A stretch of DNA of 64,000 nt from Lysinibacillus sp. SGAir0095. GTDB lineage: Bacteria; Bacillota; Bacilli; Bacillales_A; Planococcaceae. The notes beneath the pieces were generated by a model, which did not search any database, was not told where the DNA came from, and saw only the letters and a list, made by a program, of their open reading frames with translations. Numbering within the stretch: position 1 is the stretch's first letter; the number at the start of each line of letters is the position of its first letter. The translations under genes were made by a program, and so were the position numbers. The stretch is taken from positions 2,504,001-2,568,000 of the forward strand of contig NZ_CP028083.1 in NCBI RefSeq assembly GCF_005491425.1. The letters are read 5' to 3'. This document shows, piece by piece, positions 10,076 through 18,432 of the stretch.

Positions 10076-10112
10076 AACAGTTATATCCTATGAAAACAAA
10101 TTCCAAGCAAGA

Positions 10113-11069
10113 TTACAGTTCTTGATCTGTGTATGATTGGATAATTTTTGCAACAAGCGGATGACGAACAACGTCTCCTGCCTCAAGAATTTGAAAATGG
10201 ATATCTTTTAAATATTTTAAACTACGCTCAGCTATGATTAAACCAGATTCCGTATTTTTTGGTAAGTCAATTTGAGTTTTGTCTCCCGTTATGACCATTT
10301 TGGATCCAAACCCTAAACGAGTTAAAAACATTTTCATTTGCATATGAGTTGTATTTTGGGCTTCATCCAAGATAACAAACGCATCATCCAGTGTTCGACC
10401 ACGCATATATGCTAAAGGAGCAATTTCTATTGTTCCACGTTCAATTAGTCTTTGTGTTTGCTCTTGTCCATATATATCATGTAATGCATCATAGAGAGGT
10501 CTTAAGTAAGGGTCTACCTTTTCCTTTAAATCTCCTGGTAAAAATCCTAATGACTCTCCCGCTTCTACAGCTGGTCTAGTTAAAATGATTCGCTTTACAT
10601 GGCCATTCTTTAAGGCTTGAGTAGCCATTACTACCGCTATATAGGTTTTTCCCGTACCAGCTGGCCCAATACCGAACACGAGGTCTTGGTGACGAATCGC
10701 TCTTATGTACTCTCGTTGTCCAATAGTTTTTGCGCGAATCGGTTTCCCTTTATAATTTCTTGCTATTTCTTCTTCATATAACTCTGCAAAATATTCGATT
10801 GTCCCTTTATTCACCATTTCGATTGCTGTAGCTACATCACGCAAATCAATATTTACACCTTTGCGAATCACCTTTAAGAGAGCTTGCACTAAATCTTTAG
10901 CCTGTTGTTTTTGTGGTTCGCTTCCTGCAATTTGAATTACTTCACCACGCGTGATAATTTGAACGTTAAATGTTTCTTCAATCAGTTTTAAATTAGCATC
11001 TGACATTCCAAGCAGCATTACTGCTTCATTTGGATTTTCAACTTGTAATTCTGATAATTGTTCTGACAT
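10113..11069 (-). CDS. phoH: PhoH family ATPase
   Basis: 318 residues. An N-terminal KH-like region is followed by Walker A GPAGTGKT (about 136-143) and Walker B VILDEAQNTT (about 232). PhoH proteins are cytoplasmic ATPases linked to RNA metabolism. The YbeY-PhoH neighbourhood is widely conserved and suggests a shared role in rRNA handling. It starts 3 bp after the yqfD stop and is the last gene of its operon. Confidence 0.95.
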   Translation of the reverse strand: MSEQLSELQVENPNEAVMLLGMSDANLKLIEETFNVQIITRGEVIQIAGSEPQKQQAKDLVQALLKVIRKGVNIDLRDVATAIEMVNKGTIEYFAELYEEEIARNYKGKPIRAKTIGQREYIRAIRHQDLVFGIGPAGTGKTYIAVVMATQALKNGHVKRIILTRPAVEAGESLGFLPGDLKEKVDPYLRPLYDALHDIYGQEQTQRLIERGTIEIAPLAYMRGRTLDDAFVILDEAQNTTHMQMKMFLTRLGFGSKMVITGDKTQIDLPKNTESGLIIAERSLKYLKDIHFQILEAGDVVRHPLVAKIIQSYTDQEL

Positions 11070-11072
11070 AAA

Positions 11073-12197
11073 TCAATCTCCTTGGTCAATTGGGTAGTTT
11101 TTTGCAATATTTTCATTTACCAAAAATAGGACTTTCCCTTTCACTTTATCATCATCGAATGAAACGTGCAAAATGTTTTCCTTTTTTATTATGGTTTTGG
11201 GAGGTAAAGATTTTAATATTTTTTCGTGCAATAGAGGCAAGATAAACGACTCGATTTGTTCTTCTGAGATCTCTTCCGTAACTGTGATGTACTTTTGAGT
11301 CTTTTTGATTTCGATAAATCTTGAAAGCCATTCCGGTAAATCGACTTTTTGAAACGATTTTCCTTGCTCCTTTTCATCATTTATTTTGAAATCAAATGTC
11401 CATTCCCTACTACTTGCTGAAACTAATTGTATCTTCTTAGGAATAGAAAATTCAGTTTCTAGCCAGTAGTCAGCATACACTTCCCCAGCGGCTCCTACAA
11501 GAATCGAGCGATCTCCAACTGTAATAACGCCTGATACAAGTGTATCCCCTTTATATACTGTTGTATTCGGCAAAACACGACGTTCCCCACTAGAAATTTC
11601 AAAATGTGTAATAACTCCGCTTTTTGTAGCAATTAAATGATTTTTAGTACTTGAAGTATTATCCTTATTATCCGTTATAGGGGCAAGTTGAGGGACAATT
11701 GTCATGCTACTGCCTGTTTTTAGTATATGCACCCAAGATAAATCTCTTAACTCTTCCATGATCATTTGTCTTATCTCAAAATCAGATTGTACACGCCCTT
11801 TCATTTTCGGTTTATCTAAAGAGAGTTTCTCCTTTACCACTTTTTCAACTGCAACTCTCAGTTCAGGAGTTTCTGCCTCTACATTTACATCCCATACAAA
11901 TTGGGAGGCTATGATAGGTATGATTATTAGTAGCAGCAGGCCGATAGCTGTCCAACTATTCTTCTGGAAGATTCGAGACACCTGAAGATATTCAATCTTT
12001 ACTTTTACACGGTATTTTTTTCGGATTTCTCGGACAACTCTCAAATCTTTTCTTAACATTTCAAATCGAATTTCATTATCCAGGTGTTTAAGATTTTTGA
12101 TCTTCACACCTTTTGAATGAAGATTTTGAATAAAGGCATTGGATCCGCTGTTACGGCTGATGCGAATTTCAACAGGGCGATTATCAAATTTTTTCAT
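11073..12197 (-). CDS. yqfD: Sporulation protein YqfD (stage IV)
   Basis: 374 residues. A basic N-terminal domain, one membrane helix (about 91-110) and a long extracytoplasmic part. This matches the YqfD family, found only in endospore formers and expressed in the mother cell. Its start overlaps the yqfC stop by 4 bp (ATGA). The molecular role is not established. Confidence 0.9.
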   Translation of the reverse strand: MKKFDNRPVEIRISRNSGSNAFIQNLHSKGVKIKNLKHLDNEIRFEMLRKDLRVVREIRKKYRVKVKIEYLQVSRIFQKNSWTAIGLLLLIIIPIIASQFVWDVNVEAETPELRVAVEKVVKEKLSLDKPKMKGRVQSDFEIRQMIMEELRDLSWVHILKTGSSMTIVPQLAPITDNKDNTSSTKNHLIATKSGVITHFEISSGERRVLPNTTVYKGDTLVSGVITVGDRSILVGAAGEVYADYWLETEFSIPKKIQLVSASSREWTFDFKINDEKEQGKSFQKVDLPEWLSRFIEIKKTQKYITVTEEISEEQIESFILPLLHEKILKSLPPKTIIKKENILHVSFDDDKVKGKVLFLVNENIAKNYPIDQGD

Positions 12198-12439
12198 AAT
12201 CGGTCACTCACCTGTCTTTTCATCTCAATCGACAATAAATTGTCTACATGAATGATAAATTCTATCTCTTTCAATACATCTATATGTACACGATTTGCTT
12301 TTATTAAAATTGAAAAATCCTCATATATAAACGAACAATGCTGTTCTGATGCTTCTAAAAATTTATACGTTCCAATCAACCTTAGCTGACTGCTATTTAC
12401 TATTTCTATTAATGGGTCTGTTTGGAATAATTTTTTCAA
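12194..12439 (-). CDS. yqfC: Sporulation protein YqfC (YabP/YqfC family)
   Basis: 81 residues with the YabP/YqfC fold pattern (IEIVNSSQLRLIG, then FSILIKANRVHIDV). TTG start. The G-rich ribosome-binding site lies inside the 3' arm of the hairpin at 12443-12490, so read-through transcripts from floA could have it hidden. In Bacillus this gene belongs to the mother-cell sigma-E programme. It is translationally coupled to yqfD. Confidence 0.88.
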   Translation of the reverse strand: MKKLFQTDPLIEIVNSSQLRLIGTYKFLEASEQHCSFIYEDFSILIKANRVHIDVLKEIEFIIHVDNLLSIEMKRQVSDRL

Positions 12440-12442
12440 TTA

Positions 12443-12490
12443 AAAATGCCCCCCTTTCGCAAAAGTATATGCTTTGAAAAAGGGGGGCAT
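12443..12490 (-). terminator. Terminator after the nfeD-floA operon, overlapping the yqfC leader
   Basis: GCCCCCCTTT and AAAGGGGGGC arms close a loop of about 25 bases and are followed by CATTTTTAA. The loop contains CATATACT (12464-12471, minus strand), which resembles a sigma-E -10 box. A start there would make an mRNA that lacks the 5' arm. Confidence 0.7.
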
Positions 12491-12538
12491 GTATAAATTT
12501 CACTGCAGTTTTTACAAATCTGCACCAAAGTAAGACGT

Positions 12539-13027
12539 TTATCTTTGTTTTGCTTTTGGAGGACCTAAAATCTCAGTCGTTATGATTGCCTGCACTAATG
12601 CTTCTCGTGTAGTGGGTACAAAACTCCCGATTTCTTTTTGTTTAATAGTATCGGATGTTGACGATGTTGACGAAATTAATGACCCTCGATTTGATGAACG
12701 TTCACCCTTAAATAGCGGTCTTACATTAGGAGATTTCTCTTGAGTAACAACTTCTTCTTTTATTGATTCATATAGTTTTTCAGATTGTTGCTCTTTCTTA
12801 GCAGCTGTTGAATTGGGTTGTGTTTTTTCATTTAATTGCTGAAACACTTCACTTGCAAAGTCTTCAAGTGATTTTCTTTTTCCAGTCTGCTTTGGCAGCT
12901 CAAACTTTTGATTAGTCGGTTTATTATTAAATGGCGGCATGCCTTTTGGATTCTGCTGTTTCTTTTTAGTGCCATTTAAAATAGAACTAATGATGAACAA
13001 AATGGCCATCACTATTATACCTTCCAC
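12539..13027 (-). CDS. Uncharacterised N-terminally anchored protein
   Basis: 162 residues. One hydrophobic helix at residues 3-18 is followed by a long low-complexity, Lys/Gln/Ser-rich linker and a conserved-looking tail ending in TTEILGPPKAKQR. It sits where B. subtilis has yqfB, third in the sigma-W nfeD-floA operon, but it is not obviously YqfB. The placement suggests a membrane-raft partner of FloA; that is inference. The start is ambiguous between GTG at 13027, GTG at 13012 and ATG at 13009; the last two have better ribosome-binding sites. Confidence 0.7.
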   Translation of the reverse strand: MEGIIVMAILFIISSILNGTKKKQQNPKGMPPFNNKPTNQKFELPKQTGKRKSLEDFASEVFQQLNEKTQPNSTAAKKEQQSEKLYESIKEEVVTQEKSPNVRPLFKGERSSNRGSLISSTSSTSDTIKQKEIGSFVPTTREALVQAIITTEILGPPKAKQR

Positions 13028-13065
13028 CTTAGCTTCACACTCCCTTCTTCAGGTGTGTATTAAAA

Positions 13066-14064
13066 TTATTTTTGATTTGGATCTTGTTTATCAGTTGTAA
13101 CCTTTGAGATAGAATCTCTCATTGAAGTATCTGCTTGAATGTTTTTGTAGTTCATATAATCCATAATGCCAAAGTTTCCATTTCGTAGTGCCTCTGCCAT
13201 CGCTAAAGGTACTTCTGCTTCTGCTTCTACTACTTTTGCTTTCATTTCTTGCACTTTCGCAACCATTTCTTGTTCATTCGCTACGGCCATCGCACGGCGT
13301 TCTTCCGCTTTTGCTTGTGCAATATTTTTATCCGCTTGTGCCTGTTCAATTTGTAATTCAGCACCGATGTTTTTACCAACATCAACGTCCGCAATATCAA
13401 TCGATAGGATTTCAAATGCAGTACCTGAGTCCAAGCCTTTTGAAAGAACTGTTTGAGAAATAAGATCTGGGTTTTCTAATACCTTTGAATGACTTTCAGA
13501 AGAACCAATTGTAGATACAATCCCCTCACCTACACGAGCAATAATCGTATCTTCGCCAGCACCACCAACTAAACGATCTAAGTTAGCACGTACTGTAATT
13601 CTAGCTTTTGCTTTTACTTCAATACCATTAATGGCAACACCAGCAATAAATGGTGTCTCGATCACTTTTGGATTTACGGACATTTGTACAGCCTCTAAAA
13701 CATCACGTCCGGCTAAATCGATTGCCGCTGCACGTTCGAATGATAGCTCAATATTCGCACGTTGAGCCGCAATTAATGCATTTACAACACGGTCTACATT
13801 ACCGCCAGCCAAATAGTGCGACTCTAGCTGGTTAATTGATACATCTAACCCTGCTTTATGTGCCTTAATTAAAGGATTCACGATTCGAGCAGGTATAACA
13901 CGACGTAATCTCATCCCAACTAACGTGAAAATACTTACACGAACACCTGCTGCAATAGCACTAATCCAAAGTGCGACTGGAACGATTGTTAAAATTACTG
14001 ATAATACAATGATAACTAAAACGATTGTTACAATTAAACTGATTGCCGCTGCATCAAAAATCAT
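13066..14064 (-). CDS. floA: Flotillin-like protein FloA
   Basis: 332 residues. An N-terminal membrane hairpin (about 8-45), a PHB/SPFH-like domain, then an Ala/Glu-rich coiled region (about 230-300, with repeated EA and AKAEE units). FloA (YqfA) scaffolds functional membrane microdomains and affects membrane fluidity and signalling. The start lies 2 bp after the nfeD stop, with AAAGGAGTGG upstream. In B. subtilis it is part of the sigma-W envelope-stress regulon, and the promoter found upstream agrees. Confidence 0.96.
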   Translation of the reverse strand: MIFDAAAISLIVTIVLVIIVLSVILTIVPVALWISAIAAGVRVSIFTLVGMRLRRVIPARIVNPLIKAHKAGLDVSINQLESHYLAGGNVDRVVNALIAAQRANIELSFERAAAIDLAGRDVLEAVQMSVNPKVIETPFIAGVAINGIEVKAKARITVRANLDRLVGGAGEDTIIARVGEGIVSTIGSSESHSKVLENPDLISQTVLSKGLDSGTAFEILSIDIADVDVGKNIGAELQIEQAQADKNIAQAKAEERRAMAVANEQEMVAKVQEMKAKVVEAEAEVPLAMAEALRNGNFGIMDYMNYKNIQADTSMRDSISKVTTDKQDPNQK

Positions 14065-14066
14065 AT

Positions 14067-15392
14067 TTATTCCACTCCTTTATTCGTCTCTCTCACGATA
14101 ATTCGCGAGCCTTCTACTTGTATAACTTCCACTTTCTTATTGGCTTCAATATAGCTTCCTTCTGAAACTGCATCTATTCGTTCATTGCCCACAATGATGG
14201 TCCCTGCTGGGCGAAGTGGCGTAATGGATTGACCAATTTTACCGATCAGTTCGACACGGTTCACATTTGAAACATATCCTTCTTCTGTTGTCGTAGCATC
14301 ACGTAAGATTAGCTTATTAAAGACATGTAGATTTTTCCCAAAGAATTTCATCAAGATCACCATTCCTATTATTGCAATAAATACCGCGATTAAAATGGAA
14401 TATGCCATATGAACCACACTTTCCCCAGCGAATAATAAACTGATTATCATAAGCGCACCACCAATTATACCTATAATTCCTCCTGGCACAAACAATTCAG
14501 CAATGAGTAGAGCTAAACCAATAATAAAGAGCACAACAGATTCATATCCGGCAAAGCCTGCCACCGTATGACCAAAGAAAAATAAACCAAATGAAGATAG
14601 TCCAATGAGCCCAGGAAAACCAAAACCAGGTGAAAACAATTCCATAACTAAACCAAACAAACCAATTGATAATAAAAGGGTCACAACCATTGGGTTAGTG
14701 ATAAACCTCGCTACCTTTTCTGCAAAAGTTGGTTCTACAGAAACCACTTCAGTATCTGAAAGGTTAAGCGTCTCCAGGAGTTCATTTAAATTAGCTACAG
14801 TACCATTTGAATAACCAACTTTTAATGCTTCCTCTGCAGATAGTGTCAACAGTTGCCCTTCTGGAGCTTGATTTTCTGGTAAATCAACGTTTTTATCCGC
14901 CATGGCTCTTGCGTAGATTGGTTTTCTATCTTGAGATTCTGCTGCAGCCTCCATCGCAGCAATCCAGAAACTATTGCTTTTTTCATCCGCGGCATTACCG
15001 GCACTATCAATAATAGCTGCAGCACCTATTGTGGCATTCGGAACCATATAAATTTTTTTTGCGTGTAATGCGAGGAAGGCTCCCGCTGATAACGCTTTCG
15101 AATTTACGAAAGCAACCACTTCAACAGGAGAATTTGCAATTATTTTTCCAATTTCATGTGCTGATGTGACATAACCACCTGGTGTATGTATTTCTAAAAT
15201 AATAGTCTTTGCTCCCTCTTCCTCCGCCTCAGTAAAAGCTCTTTGAAGAAAGGCCTTTAACCCATCCTCCACCTCATTTTCAAGTGGGATATGATATACC
15301 TTTCCACTAGCGACTACTGAAAGACTTGGAAGAAGTAGCGAAAATGATAGCAAACATAAAAGAATCCAACTGAACGTTTTCGTTTTTCTCAT
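14067..15392 (-). CDS. nfeD: NfeD-family membrane serine protease (YqeZ)
   Basis: 441 residues. A signal peptide (about 1-28), a ClpP-like protease domain (about 30-210) with the GGYVTSA oxyanion-region motif and the SKALSAGAF serine segment, four to five membrane helices (about 230-350), and a C-terminal OB-fold NfeD domain. It is paired with flotillin in many bacteria. RBS AAAAGGGGGG lies before the ATG. The name yqeZ is used in B. subtilis. Confidence 0.93.
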   Translation of the reverse strand: MRKTKTFSWILLCLLSFSLLLPSLSVVASGKVYHIPLENEVEDGLKAFLQRAFTEAEEEGAKTIILEIHTPGGYVTSAHEIGKIIANSPVEVVAFVNSKALSAGAFLALHAKKIYMVPNATIGAAAIIDSAGNAADEKSNSFWIAAMEAAAESQDRKPIYARAMADKNVDLPENQAPEGQLLTLSAEEALKVGYSNGTVANLNELLETLNLSDTEVVSVEPTFAEKVARFITNPMVVTLLLSIGLFGLVMELFSPGFGFPGLIGLSSFGLFFFGHTVAGFAGYESVVLFIIGLALLIAELFVPGGIIGIIGGALMIISLLFAGESVVHMAYSILIAVFIAIIGMVILMKFFGKNLHVFNKLILRDATTTEEGYVSNVNRVELIGKIGQSITPLRPAGTIIVGNERIDAVSEGSYIEANKKVEVIQVEGSRIIVRETNKGVE

Positions 15393-15460
15393 TTCTACCC
15401 CCCTTTTTTGGTAAAAGATATATAGGTATAAAAACTTATTTAATAAAGTTCATCTTACTT

Positions 15461-15486
15461 TACGATTAAATAAGTTAAAAGTTTCA
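15461..15486 (-). promoter_or_regulatory. Sigma-W (ECF) promoter of nfeD-floA
   Basis: Minus strand TGAAAC (15481-15486), 16-bp spacer, CGTA (15461-15464). This is an exact match to the sigma-W consensus and lies 68 bp upstream of nfeD. The orthologous B. subtilis operon is a known sigma-W target. Confidence 0.85.
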
Positions 15487-15681
15487 AAAAAGTGATTATT
15501 TTTTACATATTTAATATTTTACACATAATTCTGCTTAAAATAGAAACAAAGGTGATTAAATTTAGAAGCATTACTGTTTTAGTTGAGGGAATTCCTGGAT
15601 TTAAAAGAGGTAAACTGTAGAAAGATAATTTATTTGCTCAATTTAACAATGAAATCCAGCATAAGAGTTATTAAAGGGTTC

Positions 15682-15689
15682 AATAAAAA
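15682..15689. repeat. Left target-site duplication of the ISL3 element
   Basis: AATAAAAA directly abuts the left inverted repeat and is repeated exactly at 17064-17071. Confidence 0.9.
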
Positions 15690-17063
15690 GGTTCTATGTC
15701 AAATGTTGGGGTGATGTGTTTTTGCACGTCACCCTATTAACCTAAATGAACACCGAATTCTTTATATAAATCATTCAATAAAATCTTTGCTTTAAAATGC
15801 TTAAAGCTCCTAAAACCATAAGCATTACGTTTCATTACCTTCGATTTATTATTAATTCCTTCTAAAAAACCATTTGAATAGCCAAAACTAAAACTATTTA
15901 AGATCTCTACTTGCCAATTCTTAAAGGTTTGAATGGCTTTTATAAATGCTGGGATATTTGCTTCTTCTACCTTACGGTAATAAGCTTCTAATCTATTCTT
16001 CACTTCTGCAATATCATTCGTCGTTTTTGCCCAATCAAACCATTTACAATAGGCTTCTTTTAGTTCATATGCTTGCTTTAATTCCTTTGACATTCCCGTG
16101 TAGCGATTTAAATACCATCGATTCTTTTCCGTTAACTTATCAAAGCGTTTATATAAGACATGACGCATTTTTTTGCACTTTTTTCGATCGTATGGATGCC
16201 AATCCTTCTGCACTTTACGACGCACCTCGTCTAGAGCCCAATAAATATAACGACAATAATGGAATCGATCGGCAATAATGATAGGACGATTTAAGGCTTT
16301 TTTAACAGCTGCTTTAAAGCTTGGATTCATATCCATTACGACGACTTCTACATCTGATCCATATGTCATTAGATAATCCTTAATCGTTTCTTTTCTACGA
16401 TTCGGTAAAATATCAATTGGTTCGTGCGTTTCAGCGTTGGCAATGATTAGTTGATAGGTCCCCGCATCTGTATCTCCTTTATATTCATCAATCGCAATAC
16501 ATTTTGGTAAATGGACCCCTTCATTTAGCTGCTCTTTTACCACCTTTTTAAAGCGACGAATTACCGTCGAACTGGATGTTCCAAGGACTTCTGCTGCTTC
16601 TTTAAATGTCTTTGCCTTTACTGAACGGATTCCAACAACTTGATTCCATTCTTTTGAGTAACGTTGATACTTATCCACGAAAGGAGATTTTTCCGAGAAG
16701 CGTTTTCCGCACTCACATACATAACGTCGACGTTTATAGAAAAGGATGGTTAATCGTTCAAACCATTTTAAATGTTTAATTTTTTGAATTCGATAATCAT
16801 GTATTTTAGAGGTCATTTTATTACAGTCTGGACACTGATGTTCTTTCTTCGGAATTGAAACGTAAAGAGCGATACGCTCCCCGATCTCTTCAATCTTATG
16901 AACAGTTACACCTTTTAATCCTGGGATATTTCTGTTAAAATTCATAATGCACGTATCACCTTTCATTGCTTGTTTCTCGACAATTCAAGTATATCGAAAT
17001 CGGTGATTACGTGCTTTTTTTTATTTCAAATTGTAGTAAAACCCCAACAAATATTATAGAACC
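15690..17063 (-). mobile_element. Complete ISL3-family insertion sequence, 1374 bp
   Basis: The ends are imperfect 23-bp inverted repeats: GGTTCTAT...GTTGGGGT at 15690-15712 and its inverse at 17041-17063, with about five mismatches in the middle. Both are flanked by the same 8 bp (AATAAAAA), the target-duplication length typical of ISL3. One intact transposase fills the element. It lies in the intergenic region between rpsU and the sigma-W promoter of nfeD-floA and disrupts no gene that I can see. Confidence 0.95.
15737..16945 (-). CDS. ISL3-family transposase
   Basis: 402 residues. An N-terminal zinc ribbon (CPDC near 38-41, CECG near 75), a helix-turn-helix around 120-140, then a DDE catalytic domain: IDEYKGD (first Asp near 158), VVMDMNPSF (second Asp near 205) and FLEGINNKSK (Glu near 363). 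The ATG at 16945 was chosen because AAAGGTGAT lies just upstream; the frame is open seven codons further. No stop or frameshift, so the enzyme may be active. Confidence 0.95.
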   Translation of the reverse strand: MNFNRNIPGLKGVTVHKIEEIGERIALYVSIPKKEHQCPDCNKMTSKIHDYRIQKIKHLKWFERLTILFYKRRRYVCECGKRFSEKSPFVDKYQRYSKEWNQVVGIRSVKAKTFKEAAEVLGTSSSTVIRRFKKVVKEQLNEGVHLPKCIAIDEYKGDTDAGTYQLIIANAETHEPIDILPNRRKETIKDYLMTYGSDVEVVVMDMNPSFKAAVKKALNRPIIIADRFHYCRYIYWALDEVRRKVQKDWHPYDRKKCKKMRHVLYKRFDKLTEKNRWYLNRYTGMSKELKQAYELKEAYCKWFDWAKTTNDIAEVKNRLEAYYRKVEEANIPAFIKAIQTFKNWQVEILNSFSFGYSNGFLEGINNKSKVMKRNAYGFRSFKHFKAKILLNDLYKEFGVHLG

Positions 17064-17071
17064 AATAAAAA
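17064..17071. repeat. Right target-site duplication of the ISL3 element
   Basis: AATAAAAA, identical to 15682-15689. Confidence 0.9.
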
Positions 17072-17145
17072 TAGCAAAAATACTATTAATAAAATATGAA
17101 TTATTGACCATAATATTTCTAGGTTGTATTTGTAGAAAATGCAAA

Positions 17146-17180
17146 ATACCCTAGTATTTGCTAAACAAATACTAGGGTAT
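17146..17180 (-). terminator. Terminator-like palindrome after rpsU
   Basis: A perfect 15-bp stem (ATACCCTAGTATTTG and its complement) with a 5-base loop, 64 bp past the rpsU stop. The following T tract is short (TTTT), so it may be leaky. Confidence 0.7.
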
Positions 17181-17243
17181 ATCAGTTTCAACCTTGATGA
17201 ATCATAAAATTGCGTGTTATGAACGTAGGGATTTGTTAGGAAA

Positions 17244-17417
17244 TTACCACTTACGTTTACGTGCAGCTTCTGATTTCTTTTTACGTTTTACGCTTGGTTT
17301 TTCGTAAAATTCGCGTTTTCTTACTTCCTGAATAGTACCACTTTTAGATACAGTACGTTTGAAGCGGCGAAGAGCATCTTCAAGCGATTCGTTTTTTCTA
17401 ACGACAGTTTTTGACAT
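17244..17417 (-). CDS. rpsU: 30S ribosomal protein S21
   Basis: 57 residues, highly basic: [20 protein letters not shown] followed by a Lys/Arg-rich tail. It is part of the 30S platform and lies near the anti-Shine-Dalgarno region. The ATG at 17417 follows GGAGGG; an upstream in-frame codon at 17441 would add eight residues not found in the family. The usual downstream neighbour yqeY is missing, and the ISL3 element now occupies the region between rpsU and nfeD. Confidence 0.97.
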   Translation of the reverse strand: MSKTVVRKNESLEDALRRFKRTVSKSGTIQEVRKREFYEKPSVKRKKKSEAARKRKW

Positions 17418-17483
17418 CTCTCTTTCCCTCCCTCCGAACACACGTCAATACACAATCAACATCTGTTAGTTGTGTACTAAAGA

Positions 17484-17512
17484 ATTATATCGTATTGTCC
17501 AACTACAGTCAA
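17484..17512 (-). promoter_or_regulatory. Sigma-A promoter of rpsU
   Basis: TTGACT (17507-17512), 17-bp spacer, TATAAT (17484-17489): a near-consensus promoter about 67 bp upstream of the rpsU start. Confidence 0.85.
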
Positions 17513-17526
17513 TAGCAATATTAAAA

Positions 17527-18195
17527 TTAATAATTGGAATCTGAAATTAAGCCGTTCATGATAGCTACACCAGAGCTTGCTCCAATTCTAGTTGCACCAG
17601 CTTCGATCATTTTTTGCATATCTTCTAGGCTTCTTACACCACCAGATGCTTTCACACCGATTTCTGGACCTACTGTTTTTCTCATTAAGGCAACATCTTC
17701 TGAAGTTGCACCACCAGTAGAAAATCCAGTAGAAGTTTTTACAAAGTCAGCCCCTGCTTTAACAGATAACTCACAAGCTCTTACTTTTTCTTCGTCTGTT
17801 AAAAGAGAAGTTTCAATAATTACTTTTACTAAAGTACCATTTGCAGCGGTAACAACAGCTTTAATGTCTTCAAAAACAAGGTCGTCATGACCATCTTTTA
17901 ATGCCCCAATATTGATTACCATGTCAATTTCTCCGGCACCATTTTCAATAGCATTAGTTGTTTCAAAAGCCTTAACTTGCGGAGTCGTTGCACCTAAAGG
18001 AAAACCAATCACCGTACAAACTTTAACATTTGAACCTGCTAATAATTCACTCGCATTTTTAACCCAAGTAGGATTTACACACACAGAAGCAAATTCATAT
18101 TTTAGTGCTTCTTCACAAATTTTGTCAATTTGTGCTTTCGTAGTCTCAGCTTTTAATAAAGTATGATCAATCATTGCAGCGTAATTTTGAGTCAT
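17527..18195 (-). CDS. deoC: Deoxyribose-phosphate aldolase
   Basis: 222 residues. TIM-barrel class I aldolase with the Schiff-base lysine in FVKTSTGF (near 150) and the second active-site lysine in GVKASGGVR (near 180). It splits 2-deoxyribose 5-phosphate into glyceraldehyde 3-phosphate and acetaldehyde in nucleoside catabolism. The ATG at 18195 follows GAAGGAG; the reading frame is open 14 codons upstream. It stands alone between rpsU and mtaB, away from the pdp/nupC genes it accompanies in B. subtilis. Confidence 0.96.
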   Translation of the reverse strand: MTQNYAAMIDHTLLKAETTKAQIDKICEEALKYEFASVCVNPTWVKNASELLAGSNVKVCTVIGFPLGATTPQVKAFETTNAIENGAGEIDMVINIGALKDGHDDLVFEDIKAVVTAANGTLVKVIIETSLLTDEEKVRACELSVKAGADFVKTSTGFSTGGATSEDVALMRKTVGPEIGVKASGGVRSLEDMQKMIEAGATRIGASSGVAIMNGLISDSNY

Positions 18196-18371
18196 AAAAA
18201 TTACTCCTTCTTTTATAGTTGTACGTACCTCTCCCATAATACCATTAAAGTAAATTATTGTGAAATGACAGATAATTTCAATTAGTATTCATGTTACTTT
18301 TCCTTGCTTCTTTAGTTTTTATTCGCACGAAATTCATTAATTCAAATAAATATTTACTAATCCATTTCAAA

Positions 18372-18405
18372 GAAAAACGACAAAATCTTATTGATTTTGT
18401 CGTTC
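18372..18405 (-). terminator. Terminator after mtaB
   Basis: A 12-bp perfect stem, AACGACAAAATC and its complement, followed by TTTTCTTT on the minus strand. It marks the end of the hrcA-to-mtaB cluster. Confidence 0.85.
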
Positions 18406-18432
18406 AAACTTTTTTCTGATTCTTCACTAGTT

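Noticed and set aside
15393-15689. Remnant of yqeY next to the ISL3 element
   Set aside because: Neither this stretch nor 17064-17243 holds a frame resembling YqeY; only AT-rich sequence, the sigma-W promoter and the rpsU terminator are seen.
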